Source: Bryocella elongata (GTDB lineage: Bacteria > Acidobacteriota > Terriglobia > Terriglobales > Acidobacteriaceae). Taken from it: a stretch of DNA of 64,000 nucleotides. Below, in pieces: positions 51,649 through 59,477 of the stretch. Position numbers and translations under genes: made by a program. Position 1 is the stretch's first letter; each line of letters begins with the position of its first letter. Under the pieces are notes generated by a model. The model saw only the letters and a list, made by a program, of their open reading frames with translations. It searched no databases and was not told where the DNA came from. The stretch lies in NCBI RefSeq assembly GCF_900108185.1, contig NZ_FNVA01000001.1, positions 62,001 through 126,000 on the forward strand. The letters are read 5' to 3'.

Positions 51649-52365
51649 CTAGTGTGCGGGCTGTGGAGCGTGGGCGCTGGCGACGGCAGGGGCAGCTGAG
51701 GCGCGGCGTTTGTACTCGTTCATGACGCGGGCGACGTAGGCACGGGTTTCACGATACGGAGGGATGCCGTGGTAACGATCCACGGCTGCGGGGCCGGCGT
51801 TGTAGGCGGCGAGCGCCAGTGCGAGGCCGTGCGCGTCGTCGCGGGGGTCGTAGCGCTTGAGCAGGGAGTCGAGGTATGCGGTGCCGGCGGCGATGTTCTC
51901 TTCGGGGCGGAAGGCGTCGTGGACACCGAGCTGCGAAGCGGTGCCGGGCATGAGCTGCATGAGGCCCTGCGCGCCGGTGCGGGAGACTGCGCGGACGCGG
52001 CCGCCTGACTCGGCGTGGATGACCGCGGCGAGCAGGGCGACGTCGATGTTGATGGCGGAGCTTACGGTGTTGAGCAGAGCGGGGATGCTGGTGGTGGTCG
52101 TCTGGGTTGAGGGCGTGCTGGTCTCGGGCTTTGCGGCGGGCGGGTCGGGGAGTGTCTCGATGGCCGTCACCGAGCTTGCGGCGATCTCCTGGAAGGAGTC
52201 GCTGGTGGAGAAGTAGAGCCGGATATGGTCGCCGATGTTCTCGTGGCGCGCGCAGTCGTAGGAGAAGCCGTTGGCGAGGGTGACGTGTTCGAGGGCGTGC
52301 GCGGAGAGCCCGGAGGCGAGACACAGGGCGAGGACCGCGAGACGGCTTGGACGCAGCAGGAGCAC
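51649..52365 (-). CDS. Lytic transglycosylase (SLT domain)
   Basis: 238 residues with a signal peptide (VLALCLASGLSAHA). After a small N-terminal beta region and a Thr/Pro linker, the SLT domain spans about 100-215. Catalytic E119 is in IHAESGG, followed by GAQGLMQLMPGTASQLG and AYNAGPAAVDRY. It cleaves murein glycan strands in the periplasm. Short size and lack of LysM repeats suggest a housekeeping or turnover enzyme. Confidence 0.9.
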   Translation of the reverse strand: MLLLRPSRLAVLALCLASGLSAHALEHVTLANGFSYDCARHENIGDHIRLYFSTSDSFQEIAASSVTAIETLPDPPAAKPETSTPSTQTTTTSIPALLNTVSSAINIDVALLAAVIHAESGGRVRAVSRTGAQGLMQLMPGTASQLGVHDAFRPEENIAAGTAYLDSLLKRYDPRDDAHGLALALAAYNAGPAAVDRYHGIPPYRETRAYVARVMNEYKRRASAAPAVASAHAPQPAH

Positions 52366-52383
52366 TGAGAAGAGGCTACCTCA

Positions 52384-52431
52384 AGAACAGCAGAACAGCA
52401 GAACAGCAGAACAGCGGAACAGCGGAACAGC
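52384..52431. repeat. 8-bp microsatellite, copy 1
   Basis: About six units of AACAGCAG or AACAGCGG in tandem. The same unit recurs after thrC at 55078-55168. It lies just upstream of the lytic transglycosylase start. Confidence 0.75.
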
Positions 52432-52458
52432 TGGTAGCGAGGAGCCGAACGGCGGAGA

Positions 52459-52570
52459 TCCTGCGAACCCATGTCTCAAGAGCGAGACATGGGGCACCCG
52501 GGATGGGGAGATGGGGACGGGGAGATCCTGCGAACCCACATCTCAGAATCGAGATGTGGGGCACCCGGGG
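52459..52570. repeat. Two dispersed hairpins with GGGGCACCCGG tail
   Basis: Stems CCCATGTCTC/GAGACATGGG (52468-52493) and CCCACATCTC/GAGATGTGGG (52535-52560) both start after CTGCGAA and end in GGCACCCGG. Two positions differ in both arms in a compensating way. The 302-base gap 52366-52667 contains these and the microsatellite but no gene. Confidence 0.8.
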
Positions 52571-52667
52571 GGCTTGCCGGGGGTGGGAGAGAGTTTGTGA
52601 TCGAGTTTCGAGTCGCGGGTTGGGAGTTTTGAGTTGGTACTGCGGGGTTGGGGGCTATCGGCTTCGG

Positions 52668-53699
52668 TTAGCGGGTTGTTGCCAGGGTGAGGGCTTCTTT
52701 GAGGACCTCTTCGATGGCCTGGGCTACGCCGTCTTCGTCGTTGGAGGGGACGACCTGCCAGCCTTCGAGGGCGGCGCGGTCGTGCAACTCATTGGGGGCG
52801 TTGGACATGAGCACCGGGCGGCCGGCCCATTCGAGCATGGGGAGGTCGTTCCAGTTGTCGCCGATGGCCATGACGTCGGCGCGGGTGAGGCTGCGGAGCT
52901 TTGCGAGGACTTCGAGCCCTGAGGCCTTGGAGCAGCCGGCAGGGAGGATGTCGACGATGGAGAGGTCGCGGGCGGGGTAGCTGGTGCGGTGGAGGGTGAT
53001 CTCGGCTTCGGGGTGGGTCGCGTGGCCGACTCCGGCGACGCGGGGATCTTCGAGGAGGCGGGCCTCGGCGGCGGCCATGCGCTCTACGGTGCCGCACATC
53101 ATGGCCTGGATGGGTTCGGCGGGATGGATGCGGAGAAGGGAGTCGGGATGGGTGAGGCCTTCGTCCTCAACATCGGCCTCGGGGAGGGCGTCTTCGAGGC
53201 GGTCGATCCGGGCGAAGTAAGGCTCATTGACCTGCATCCAGCGGCTGATGGAGGCGTGGAGCTCGTCCATCTGCTCGGCGACGAGGGAGCCCCTGGCGTC
53301 TTCGCCGGTCTCGTCGACTTTGTCGAAGGTGAAGACGAGGGTGGAGCGGAACTCGCCGGCGTGGGCGCAGATCCAGCGCGAGGTGGCGACGGGAAGATGT
53401 GTGCGGTGCAGCAGCTCGTGGCCCAGGGTGCGGATGACGGTGCCGTTGGAGCTGATCATCGCGTTGGCTGGGTCCAGATTGAGGTCGCGGAGGACCTTCA
53501 TGGCGTAGCAGTGGCGGCGGCCGGTGGCGATGACGACCTCGATACCGGCGTCCTGCGCGGCCTTGAGTGCGGCGAGGTTTCGCGGGGAGACCTTGCCGTC
53601 GGAGTTGAGCAGGGTGCCGTCCATGTCGATGGCGATGATCTTGGGAGTACCGGACGATTGCGCGGGCGGCTGCTGAGGTTTCTGGAGAGACGTTTGCAC
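52668..53699 (-). CDS. Cof-type HAD superfamily phosphatase
   Basis: 343 residues. Nucleophile motif DMDGTLLNSDG at about 25, SSNGT (motif II), a lysine before the C-terminal half, and GDNWNDLPML (motif IV). A C2-type cap lies between. Members dephosphorylate sugar phosphates, nucleotides or flavin precursors; the substrate cannot be predicted. Slightly longer than typical (about 270) owing to an acidic insert at about 180-200 (LEDALPEADVEDEG). Divergent from thrC. Confidence 0.88.
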   Translation of the reverse strand: MQTSLQKPQQPPAQSSGTPKIIAIDMDGTLLNSDGKVSPRNLAALKAAQDAGIEVVIATGRRHCYAMKVLRDLNLDPANAMISSNGTVIRTLGHELLHRTHLPVATSRWICAHAGEFRSTLVFTFDKVDETGEDARGSLVAEQMDELHASISRWMQVNEPYFARIDRLEDALPEADVEDEGLTHPDSLLRIHPAEPIQAMMCGTVERMAAAEARLLEDPRVAGVGHATHPEAEITLHRTSYPARDLSIVDILPAGCSKASGLEVLAKLRSLTRADVMAIGDNWNDLPMLEWAGRPVLMSNAPNELHDRAALEGWQVVPSNDEDGVAQAIEEVLKEALTLATTR

Positions 53700-53808
53700 T
53701 TTTCAAGTCTAGCCAAGTCCAGCCAAGTGGACGCGGATGCAATCGTTTGTGGAAGTTACGCTTCGACTTGAAGCACAAAATCGCTCCGTCTTATAGCATG
53801 ACGGTGAT

Positions 53809-55077
53809 ATGTCAAGAATTGCGTTTCTGGAGTGCGCGGTTTGTGGAAACAGAGTTTCCGCGGAGGAGCCGCAGACGGTTTGTCCGGTGGATGCGGGCTC
53901 GCTGATGGTGCGGTACGACCTTGAGGCGCTGAAGCAGACGGCAAAGCGGGAGAACGTAGCCGCGCTGGGAGCGACTCCCGGGCGCAGTGTGGGCATGTGG
54001 CGCTATGCCGACGTGATGCCGGACGTGGATCCGGTGACGCTGGGCGAAGGCTTTACGCCGATGCTGCAGAGCCAGCGGTACGACGGCCTGGTGGTGAAGG
54101 AAGAGGCCGCGAACCCGACGGGCACCTTCAAAGCTCGCGGGATGGCCGCGGCGGTCTCGATGGCGAAGCACTACGGGCTGAAGCACCTGGCGGCTCCTTC
54201 GGCGGGCAACGCTGCGGGAGCGCTGGCCGCGTATGCGGCTGCCGCGGGGATCACGGCGCACATCTTCATGCCGAAGGATGTGCCGTTCGCGAACATCCTG
54301 GAAGCGAAGGCGTATGGCGCGGACCTGACGCTGGTGGACGGGCTGATCTCGGACTGCGGACGGATGGTGGCGGAGCGGATCGCGGAGCAGAAGAAGCTTG
54401 CGGCCGCGGGAGAGATGCCAGCGAACGAGGTGTGGTTCGAGGTCTCGACGATGAAGGAGCCCTTCCGCGTGGAAGGCAAGAAGACGATGGGCTACGAGCT
54501 GGTCGAACAGCTGGGCTGGAAGTATCCCGACGCGGTGATGTATCCGACCGGTGGCGGCGTGGGGCTGATCGGGATGTGGAAGGCCTTCGAGGAGATGGAG
54601 GCGCTGGGCTGGGTGTCGGGCAAGCGGCCGAAGATGTACTCGCTGCAGGCGGCGGGCTGCGCTCCGCTGGCGAAGGCGTTTGGGGAAGGCAAGACCCGGA
54701 GCGAGTTCTTCGCGGGTGCGGAGACGATGGCGAGCGGGTTGCGGGTCCCGAAGCCGTATGCGGACTGGATGGTGCTGGAGATCGTGCGGGAGTCGGGCGG
54801 CGAGGTGATTGCCGTGGACGATAAGGCGATCTTCGACTCGGTCGGCGACTGGGGTCGCAATGAAGGGCTGCTGCTGTGCCCGGAGGGTGCGGCGGCGACG
54901 GCGAGCTACGACAAGCTGCTGGCTGAAGGCAAGCTGACGGCGAGCGATCGCGTGGTGCTGTTCAACACGGGCGCGGGGCTGAAGTATGTGGACACGATCG
55001 CGGAGGCGTGGGGGATTCGGCGCGAGGTGGTGCTGCCGAAGGCGCTGCCGGTGGGCGGGATTATTACGCCTGTGTAG
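53809..55077 (+). CDS. thrC: Threonine synthase
   Basis: 422 residues. An N-terminal zinc-ribbon-like segment (C9, C12, C25) is common in this subgroup. The PLP lysine is K108 in ANPTGTFKARG; GNAAGALAAYAAAAG binds the cofactor phosphate and PTGGGVGLIG lies in the second domain. It converts O-phosphohomoserine to threonine. hom and thrB are not in the window. An 8-bp microsatellite starts directly at the stop codon. Confidence 0.92.
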   Translation: MSRIAFLECAVCGNRVSAEEPQTVCPVDAGSLMVRYDLEALKQTAKRENVAALGATPGRSVGMWRYADVMPDVDPVTLGEGFTPMLQSQRYDGLVVKEEAANPTGTFKARGMAAAVSMAKHYGLKHLAAPSAGNAAGALAAYAAAAGITAHIFMPKDVPFANILEAKAYGADLTLVDGLISDCGRMVAERIAEQKKLAAAGEMPANEVWFEVSTMKEPFRVEGKKTMGYELVEQLGWKYPDAVMYPTGGGVGLIGMWKAFEEMEALGWVSGKRPKMYSLQAAGCAPLAKAFGEGKTRSEFFAGAETMASGLRVPKPYADWMVLEIVRESGGEVIAVDDKAIFDSVGDWGRNEGLLLCPEGAAATASYDKLLAEGKLTASDRVVLFNTGAGLKYVDTIAEAWGIRREVVLPKALPVGGIITPV

Positions 55078-55168
55078 CAGCGGAACAGCGGAACAGCGGA
55101 ACAGCAGAACAGCGGAACAGCGGAACAGCGGAACAGCGGAACAGCGAATAGCGGAACAGCGAATAGCT
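55078..55168. repeat. 8-bp microsatellite, copy 2
   Basis: About ten units of GGAACAGC, with AGAACAGC and GAATAGC variants towards the right end. It begins immediately after the thrC stop codon and stops before the terminator hairpin. Confidence 0.8.
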
Positions 55169-55190
55169 AAGAGCTAGAAGCTAAGAGCGG

Positions 55191-55230
55191 AAATAGCAAG
55201 GGCAGCCCGGTTGGGCTGCCCTTGCTATTT
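55191..55230. terminator. Bidirectional intrinsic terminator
   Basis: AAATAGCAAGGGCAGCCC and GGGCTGCCCTTGCTATTT form a perfect 18-bp stem with a GGTT loop between the convergent thrC and DUF3761 genes. A- and T-rich ends allow use in both directions. Confidence 0.85.
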
Positions 55231-55251
55231 GCGGAGATGCGAGCTGTCGAG

Positions 55252-55773
55252 TTACATGCCGCAGGCTTTGTTGTAGGCAGGGCGGAAGCCATCGGCCTTG
55301 GCCTGGGCTTCGGATTCGTACTTGCCGGCCTTGGTGGTGCCGTAGTCTTCCTTGCCGTAGCAGTGATAGACCTTGGTCGAGGTGTTGACCCAGACGAGGC
55401 CAGGGCCGCCGCCAGCAGCGGGAGTCTTGGCGCCCTTGGCTGTGGGAGCGGGCTTGGTTGCGGCCATTGGCGCTGGGGCGGGCGTGGGAGCCGGAGCAGG
55501 CTTTGCGGCGGGAGCCGGTGCTGGCGCCGGAGCGGGTGCAGCAGCTGCGGTCTTGGGTGCAGCGGCAGCCTTGGGAGCGGCGGCGGGGCCGTACCAGGCA
55601 GCTACACCCTTGTGGCCGGAGCAGGCGCCGCTCTTGCTGGCGGCGGTGGAGTAGGTGCCGTCCTTGCAGGTGCCGGTGGCGCCGGCGGGAGCACCTGCGG
55701 GAGCCTGGGCAATGGCCGCAGCCGAACAAAGCAGGGTAGCGGCAACTGCCGCGAGGATGTGACGAGTCTTCAT
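55252..55773 (-). CDS. Exported DUF3761-like protein with Ala/Pro linker
   Basis: 173 residues with AGGAG before the ATG at 55773 and a signal peptide to about residue 24. GTCKDGTYSTAASKSGACSGHKGVAAWYG is the DUF3761 signature. A long Ala/Pro/Lys linker follows (about 65-118). The C-terminal segment (VWVNTSTKVYHCYGKEDYGTTKAGKYESEAQAKADGFRPAYNKAC) resembles a short secreted or cell-wall domain seen in other Gram-negatives. Function unknown. Confidence 0.85.
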   Translation of the reverse strand: MKTRHILAAVAATLLCSAAAIAQAPAGAPAGATGTCKDGTYSTAASKSGACSGHKGVAAWYGPAAAPKAAAAPKTAAAAPAPAPAPAPAAKPAPAPTPAPAPMAATKPAPTAKGAKTPAAGGGPGLVWVNTSTKVYHCYGKEDYGTTKAGKYESEAQAKADGFRPAYNKACGM

Positions 55774-55903
55774 GGGGAGCTCCTGAGAACGAAATGGAAA
55801 AACCAACTACGGAATCAATGGGGTACGGCGGCATCGTATCAGGTTCCCGGGCGCTATGGTGTGAGGCGTCTGCGGAGGGCTGCGAGCTTCGGGATGCGAG
55901 ATG

Positions 55904-56827
55904 TTACGGCTCGGTTGTGAGGTCTGCGACGGATACCTTGGGAGAGCTTTGGGTGGTGAGCGTAACGGCTGCGCCGAGGATGAGTGCGCCCCCGATCCAG
56001 GCGCTGGGGCCGAGGGTCTCGTGCAGCAGAAAGACGCCGAGGAGCGAGCCGATGAGGGGCTCGAAGTTGAGCAGGACGCCGGCCTGCGAGGCGGGAACCT
56101 GCGAGAGTCCCCAGTTCCAGAGCAGCGTGCTGGATGCGGTGCAGAAGAGGCCGCTGGCAGCGAGGGCGAGCCAGGCCCTGAGGCTGACGTGATGCACCGG
56201 AGGCAGACCGTAGATGAGCGGCACCATGATCATGAGCATGATGGTGCCGGAGAGCAGGCCATAGGCGGTGATGACGACGGCGCTGTGGCGCTCGACGAGC
56301 GCCTTGTTGACGAGGACCCAGAACATGGCGATGGCGAGGGAGACGACGACGAGCAGGTCTCCTGCGAGTGACGGGCCACCAGCTCCCGTGGAGTGACGGC
56401 CGCTGAGTGCGATGAGTGCTGCGCCGGCAGTGGAACCGATGAGCGCAGCCCAACCGGCAGCGGAGAGACGCTCGTGTGCGAAGGCGATGGCGCCGACCGC
56501 GAGGATGACAGGCATGGTGCCCACCATGAGGGCGGCGTGCGAGACGGTGGTGAGGGAAAGCCCCTTGAACTGCAGGAGGAACTGGATGGGAACGCCCAGC
56601 GCGGAGGCGAAGAGCAGACGGCCCCACTCGCTGCGGTTGAGGCCTGGACGATGCGTGATGACCAGCGGCAGAAGGCCGAGCGCAGCGAAGAGGAAGCGGT
56701 AAAGGACCATCGCGCCGACGTTCATCTCGGCGAGGGCAATCTTGCCGAAGAAGAAGCCACAGCCCCAGAACATGGACGCGAGGGCGCTCGCGGCAAAGCC
56801 GGCCAGACGATTGGGTTGGGAGCGCAT
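55904..56827 (-). CDS. EamA/DMT family transporter
   Basis: 307 residues from MRSQPNRLAGFAASALASMFWGCGFFFGKIAL. Ten hydrophobic segments in two EamA halves (LYRFLFAALGLLPLV; VSHAALMVGTMPVILAVGAIAFAHERLS; and SQVPASQAGVLLNFEPLIGSLLGVFLLHETL in the second half). A metabolite exporter, probably for amino acids or similar; substrate unknown. The frame upstream of 56827 belongs to other sequence. Confidence 0.9.
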   Translation of the reverse strand: MRSQPNRLAGFAASALASMFWGCGFFFGKIALAEMNVGAMVLYRFLFAALGLLPLVITHRPGLNRSEWGRLLFASALGVPIQFLLQFKGLSLTTVSHAALMVGTMPVILAVGAIAFAHERLSAAGWAALIGSTAGAALIALSGRHSTGAGGPSLAGDLLVVVSLAIAMFWVLVNKALVERHSAVVITAYGLLSGTIMLMIMVPLIYGLPPVHHVSLRAWLALAASGLFCTASSTLLWNWGLSQVPASQAGVLLNFEPLIGSLLGVFLLHETLGPSAWIGGALILGAAVTLTTQSSPKVSVADLTTEP

Positions 56828-56877
56828 CTGTTTAGGATCGCACGTAGATCCTGGTGCAACACAGTCAATCGGAGGCG

Positions 56878-58644
56878 TCAGTTGACCGTGAGCGCGAAGG
56901 TTGTGGTGCTTTGCAGTGACCCTGACGTGCCGGTGATGGTGATGGTCGATGTGCTGGGGACGACGGGATTGGAGACGGTCGCCCCGGCAGGATACTTCAG
57001 CGTGGTGCAACCGCTAAGCAGACCTAGTCCGGCTGCGGCTACAAACAACAGCAGGAGCGCCGGTACCCGTCGCCGTTTGCGCCAGCCAAATCCGCACAGG
57101 ACGGTGAAGCACATGGCAGTTGGGAAGAGCGGGCTGCGCAGGGGGCGAAGGTCTACGGTCGTCGTCAAGGTGGTGACGGTGAGCGTGGTGGAAGCGGCGG
57201 TGCCGGAGGGTGTGATCGTCGCGGGAGAGAAGATGCACGCAGCTCCGGCGGGCAATCCCGAACAGCTGAACGCAACCGCGGAGTTGAACCCATTGACGGG
57301 CGTGACGGAGACGGTGGTTGTCACACTCTGTCCGGGAATTACGGTGATCGACGCTGGAGCAACCGCGATGGAGAAGCTGGGGGTGGGGGAGGTCGTCTGT
57401 GCTGTGAAGGTCTCCTCCACGATGCGGCCGTTGTAGTAGTCCGCGATGAAGAGATTGCCGCTTGCATCCACGGCAATCCCGAACGCCTCGATCAGGCCGG
57501 TGGTGGGGATCGTGCTCTGCGTGTAGGTACTTCCCGACGGCGTCTCCTTGAAGACCTGGCCGACGTCGAAGACCGGGCTGCCAACCACGTTGGTGCTATC
57601 GGTATAGGCGACGAAAAGGTTGCCGCTTCCATCCACGGCAACCCCAGTGGGTGTGCCAGCGGAACCGGTCACGGGGATGATGCTTTGGGAGTAAGTACCG
57701 CTGCCCGATGGCATGGCCTTCACGATCCATCCGTTGGTTACGTCAACGGCAACGTAGACGTTGCCGTCACCATCCACAGCGACACCCGCGGCGGATGACA
57801 GGCCGGTGGCCACGGTGCTCTGCACGTAGCCGGTGGCGGATGGGGTCTCCTTGTACACGATGCCTGCGGATGCACCCAGGGAGACATAGACATTTCCGCT
57901 CCCATCGACGGCAACTCCGATCGGAGCGGCTCCCGCGACCTGCGGGAAGGTGGCGACGGTGGTTTCCGTGTAGCTTCCGTTTGCCGGGGTCTCCATGAGT
58001 ACACGGAAGTGGTCGCAATCGGCGACATAGACGTTGCCGGCGCCGTCTACGGCTACTCCAAACGGGTCTCCCAGGGTGCCTGTCGGCACAACGCTCTGCA
58101 CGAAGCTGCCCTGCGAAGGAGTTTCTTTGAACAATTGATATGGCTGAGCGGAGTTTGCGAAATAGACGTTGCCGCTTCCGTCGACGGCCACCGCTTCAGG
58201 CAACCCGATACCGGTCGCAACGTTGATCTGGCCACTCGAAGTTAGAGTTGGCTGCGTTCCGGCGCCTGTGCCCTGGAGGTAGGCCGTTGCGACCACGCCG
58301 CTGGAACTGGACAGCACCACCGCGCCATAACGGGTGCCCACGAATTTGGGTGCGAACGCCACGGGGACCGTGCAGGTCGCGCCGGCGACATAGGTTGTGC
58401 CAACGACGCAGGTTCCGGCTCCGGCGCTGGTAAAGTCCAGGCCCGAAGCTCCCTGGGTGACAACAGCGATGTTGCTGAGGGTGGCAGAGCTCGGGATAAG
58501 GACGGTCACGGTACTTGAACTGCTGCTGCCGAGGTTGATCGAGCCGAAGCTGGTCTGCGCGGCCCCAGGCAGGGAGATGAGGGCAAGTGCGACGGCGCAT
58601 CCCTGGAAAAGACGGGGAAGTTGAAATCTCAGCAGGTGCGTCAT
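56878..58644 (-). CDS. Exported NHL-repeat protein with Ig-like domain and internal membrane segment
   Basis: 588 residues with AAGGGA 7 bases before the ATG at 58644. Signal peptide to about residue 30 (LISLPGAAQ). A choice-of-anchor-like beta domain spans about 30-130. At least six NHL-type blades follow, each with (P)xGVAVDGSGNVYVA. An Ig-like domain at about 400-480 is followed by WRKRRRVPALLLLFVAAAGLGLLSGC, a basic stop followed by a hydrophobic helix and a Cys. About 45 further residues form a second Ig-like tail. Related in style to the giant protein at 1-3789. Confidence 0.85.
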   Translation of the reverse strand: MTHLLRFQLPRLFQGCAVALALISLPGAAQTSFGSINLGSSSSSTVTVLIPSSATLSNIAVVTQGASGLDFTSAGAGTCVVGTTYVAGATCTVPVAFAPKFVGTRYGAVVLSSSSGVVATAYLQGTGAGTQPTLTSSGQINVATGIGLPEAVAVDGSGNVYFANSAQPYQLFKETPSQGSFVQSVVPTGTLGDPFGVAVDGAGNVYVADCDHFRVLMETPANGSYTETTVATFPQVAGAAPIGVAVDGSGNVYVSLGASAGIVYKETPSATGYVQSTVATGLSSAAGVAVDGDGNVYVAVDVTNGWIVKAMPSGSGTYSQSIIPVTGSAGTPTGVAVDGSGNLFVAYTDSTNVVGSPVFDVGQVFKETPSGSTYTQSTIPTTGLIEAFGIAVDASGNLFIADYYNGRIVEETFTAQTTSPTPSFSIAVAPASITVIPGQSVTTTVSVTPVNGFNSAVAFSCSGLPAGAACIFSPATITPSGTAASTTLTVTTLTTTVDLRPLRSPLFPTAMCFTVLCGFGWRKRRRVPALLLLFVAAAGLGLLSGCTTLKYPAGATVSNPVVPSTSTITITGTSGSLQSTTTFALTVN

Positions 58645-58742
58645 GACGGGTCCCTTGGAATCTCTTTTCCCCACATCCTATACCGGATGGGTTGGGTTCC
58701 AGGTTGAAGTCCGTATGTCGTCGTCGTGACGAACGCTCAACA

Positions 58743-59456
58743 TCACGGTGTTGTCGCAGGGCGCTTGTAGCCGAGGGCGCGGAGCATGAAGGCGGTCAGC
58801 TCGGCGGCTTCCTGTTCGATGGAGCTGTTGGGGTGGGCCATGCGGCGTTCGAGCAGGCCGCGGATCATATCCATGAGGGCCCAGGCTGCGGGTTCGAAGG
58901 GCTGCTCGGGGATGTCGCCGGCCTGCATGGCGTGCTGGAAGAGGACCATGAGGAAGTAGATGGTGGGGCGTTGCCAGCGGAGGCTGCGTTTGAGGTTGTG
59001 ACTCTCGCGCTTGAGGGTGACGATGACGCGGTAGAGCGCGAGGCGGTCGCCCCAGTAGGAGAGGCGCGTGATGAGGAATGCGTTGAGCTTCGCAGGGAAG
59101 TCCGTGGCGGCTTCGACGCGGGGGGTGGTGAGGTCCGTAATCTCCTGGAGGCAACGCTCGACGGCGGCGACGAAGATCTCGTCCTTGGAATCGAAGTAGG
59201 CGTAGACGGTGGCCTTGGAGAGGGCGGCGGCGGCAGCGACGTCGTCCATGCGGGTTTCGTCGTAGCCCTTGTCGCCGAAGACGCGGGTGGCGGCGTCGAG
59301 GATCGCGGAGCGGCGGAACTCCTTGAGTGACGAGGGTTTGCGGACCTGAGGCGGGGCTGGCAACGAGGTTCCTGGGGTCTCCCTGAGCTTTTTGAATCCG
59401 ACGCTCAGTGTAGAGCGTCCGATGACTAGACTGGCGAGTTCAATTTTCGGACTCAT
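58743..59456 (-). CDS. TetR family regulator next to the DHA2 pump
   Basis: 237 residues from the ATG at 59456. The HTH (FRRSAILDAATRVFGDKGYDETRMDDVAAAAALSKATVYAYFDSKDEIF) begins only at about residue 47. The first 45 residues have no family sequence, and a TTG at 59363 preceded by AGGGAG and AGGA is a credible alternative start. It is divergent from the MFS gene with only 21 bp between the annotated starts. Confidence 0.85.
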   Translation of the reverse strand: MSPKIELASLVIGRSTLSVGFKKLRETPGTSLPAPPQVRKPSSLKEFRRSAILDAATRVFGDKGYDETRMDDVAAAAALSKATVYAYFDSKDEIFVAAVERCLQEITDLTTPRVEAATDFPAKLNAFLITRLSYWGDRLALYRVIVTLKRESHNLKRSLRWQRPTIYFLMVLFQHAMQAGDIPEQPFEPAAWALMDMIRGLLERRMAHPNSSIEQEAAELTAFMLRALGYKRPATTP

Positions 59457-59465
59457 GAGTTCAAT
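59436..59465. promoter_or_regulatory. Direct repeat between TetR and MFS genes
   Basis: GAGTTCAAT occurs at 59436-59444 and 59457-59465, 21 bp apart start to start. The palindrome ACTCATGAGT (59451-59460) partly overlaps the second copy. If the TetR protein starts at 59363 these would lie in a true 114-bp promoter gap. Confidence 0.4.
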
Positions 59466-59477
59466 CGGGGAAACTGC

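Noticed and set aside
55078-55168. CRISPR or minor satellite with function in thrC coding
   Set aside because: The unit is 8 bp, has no spacers and begins after the stop codon.
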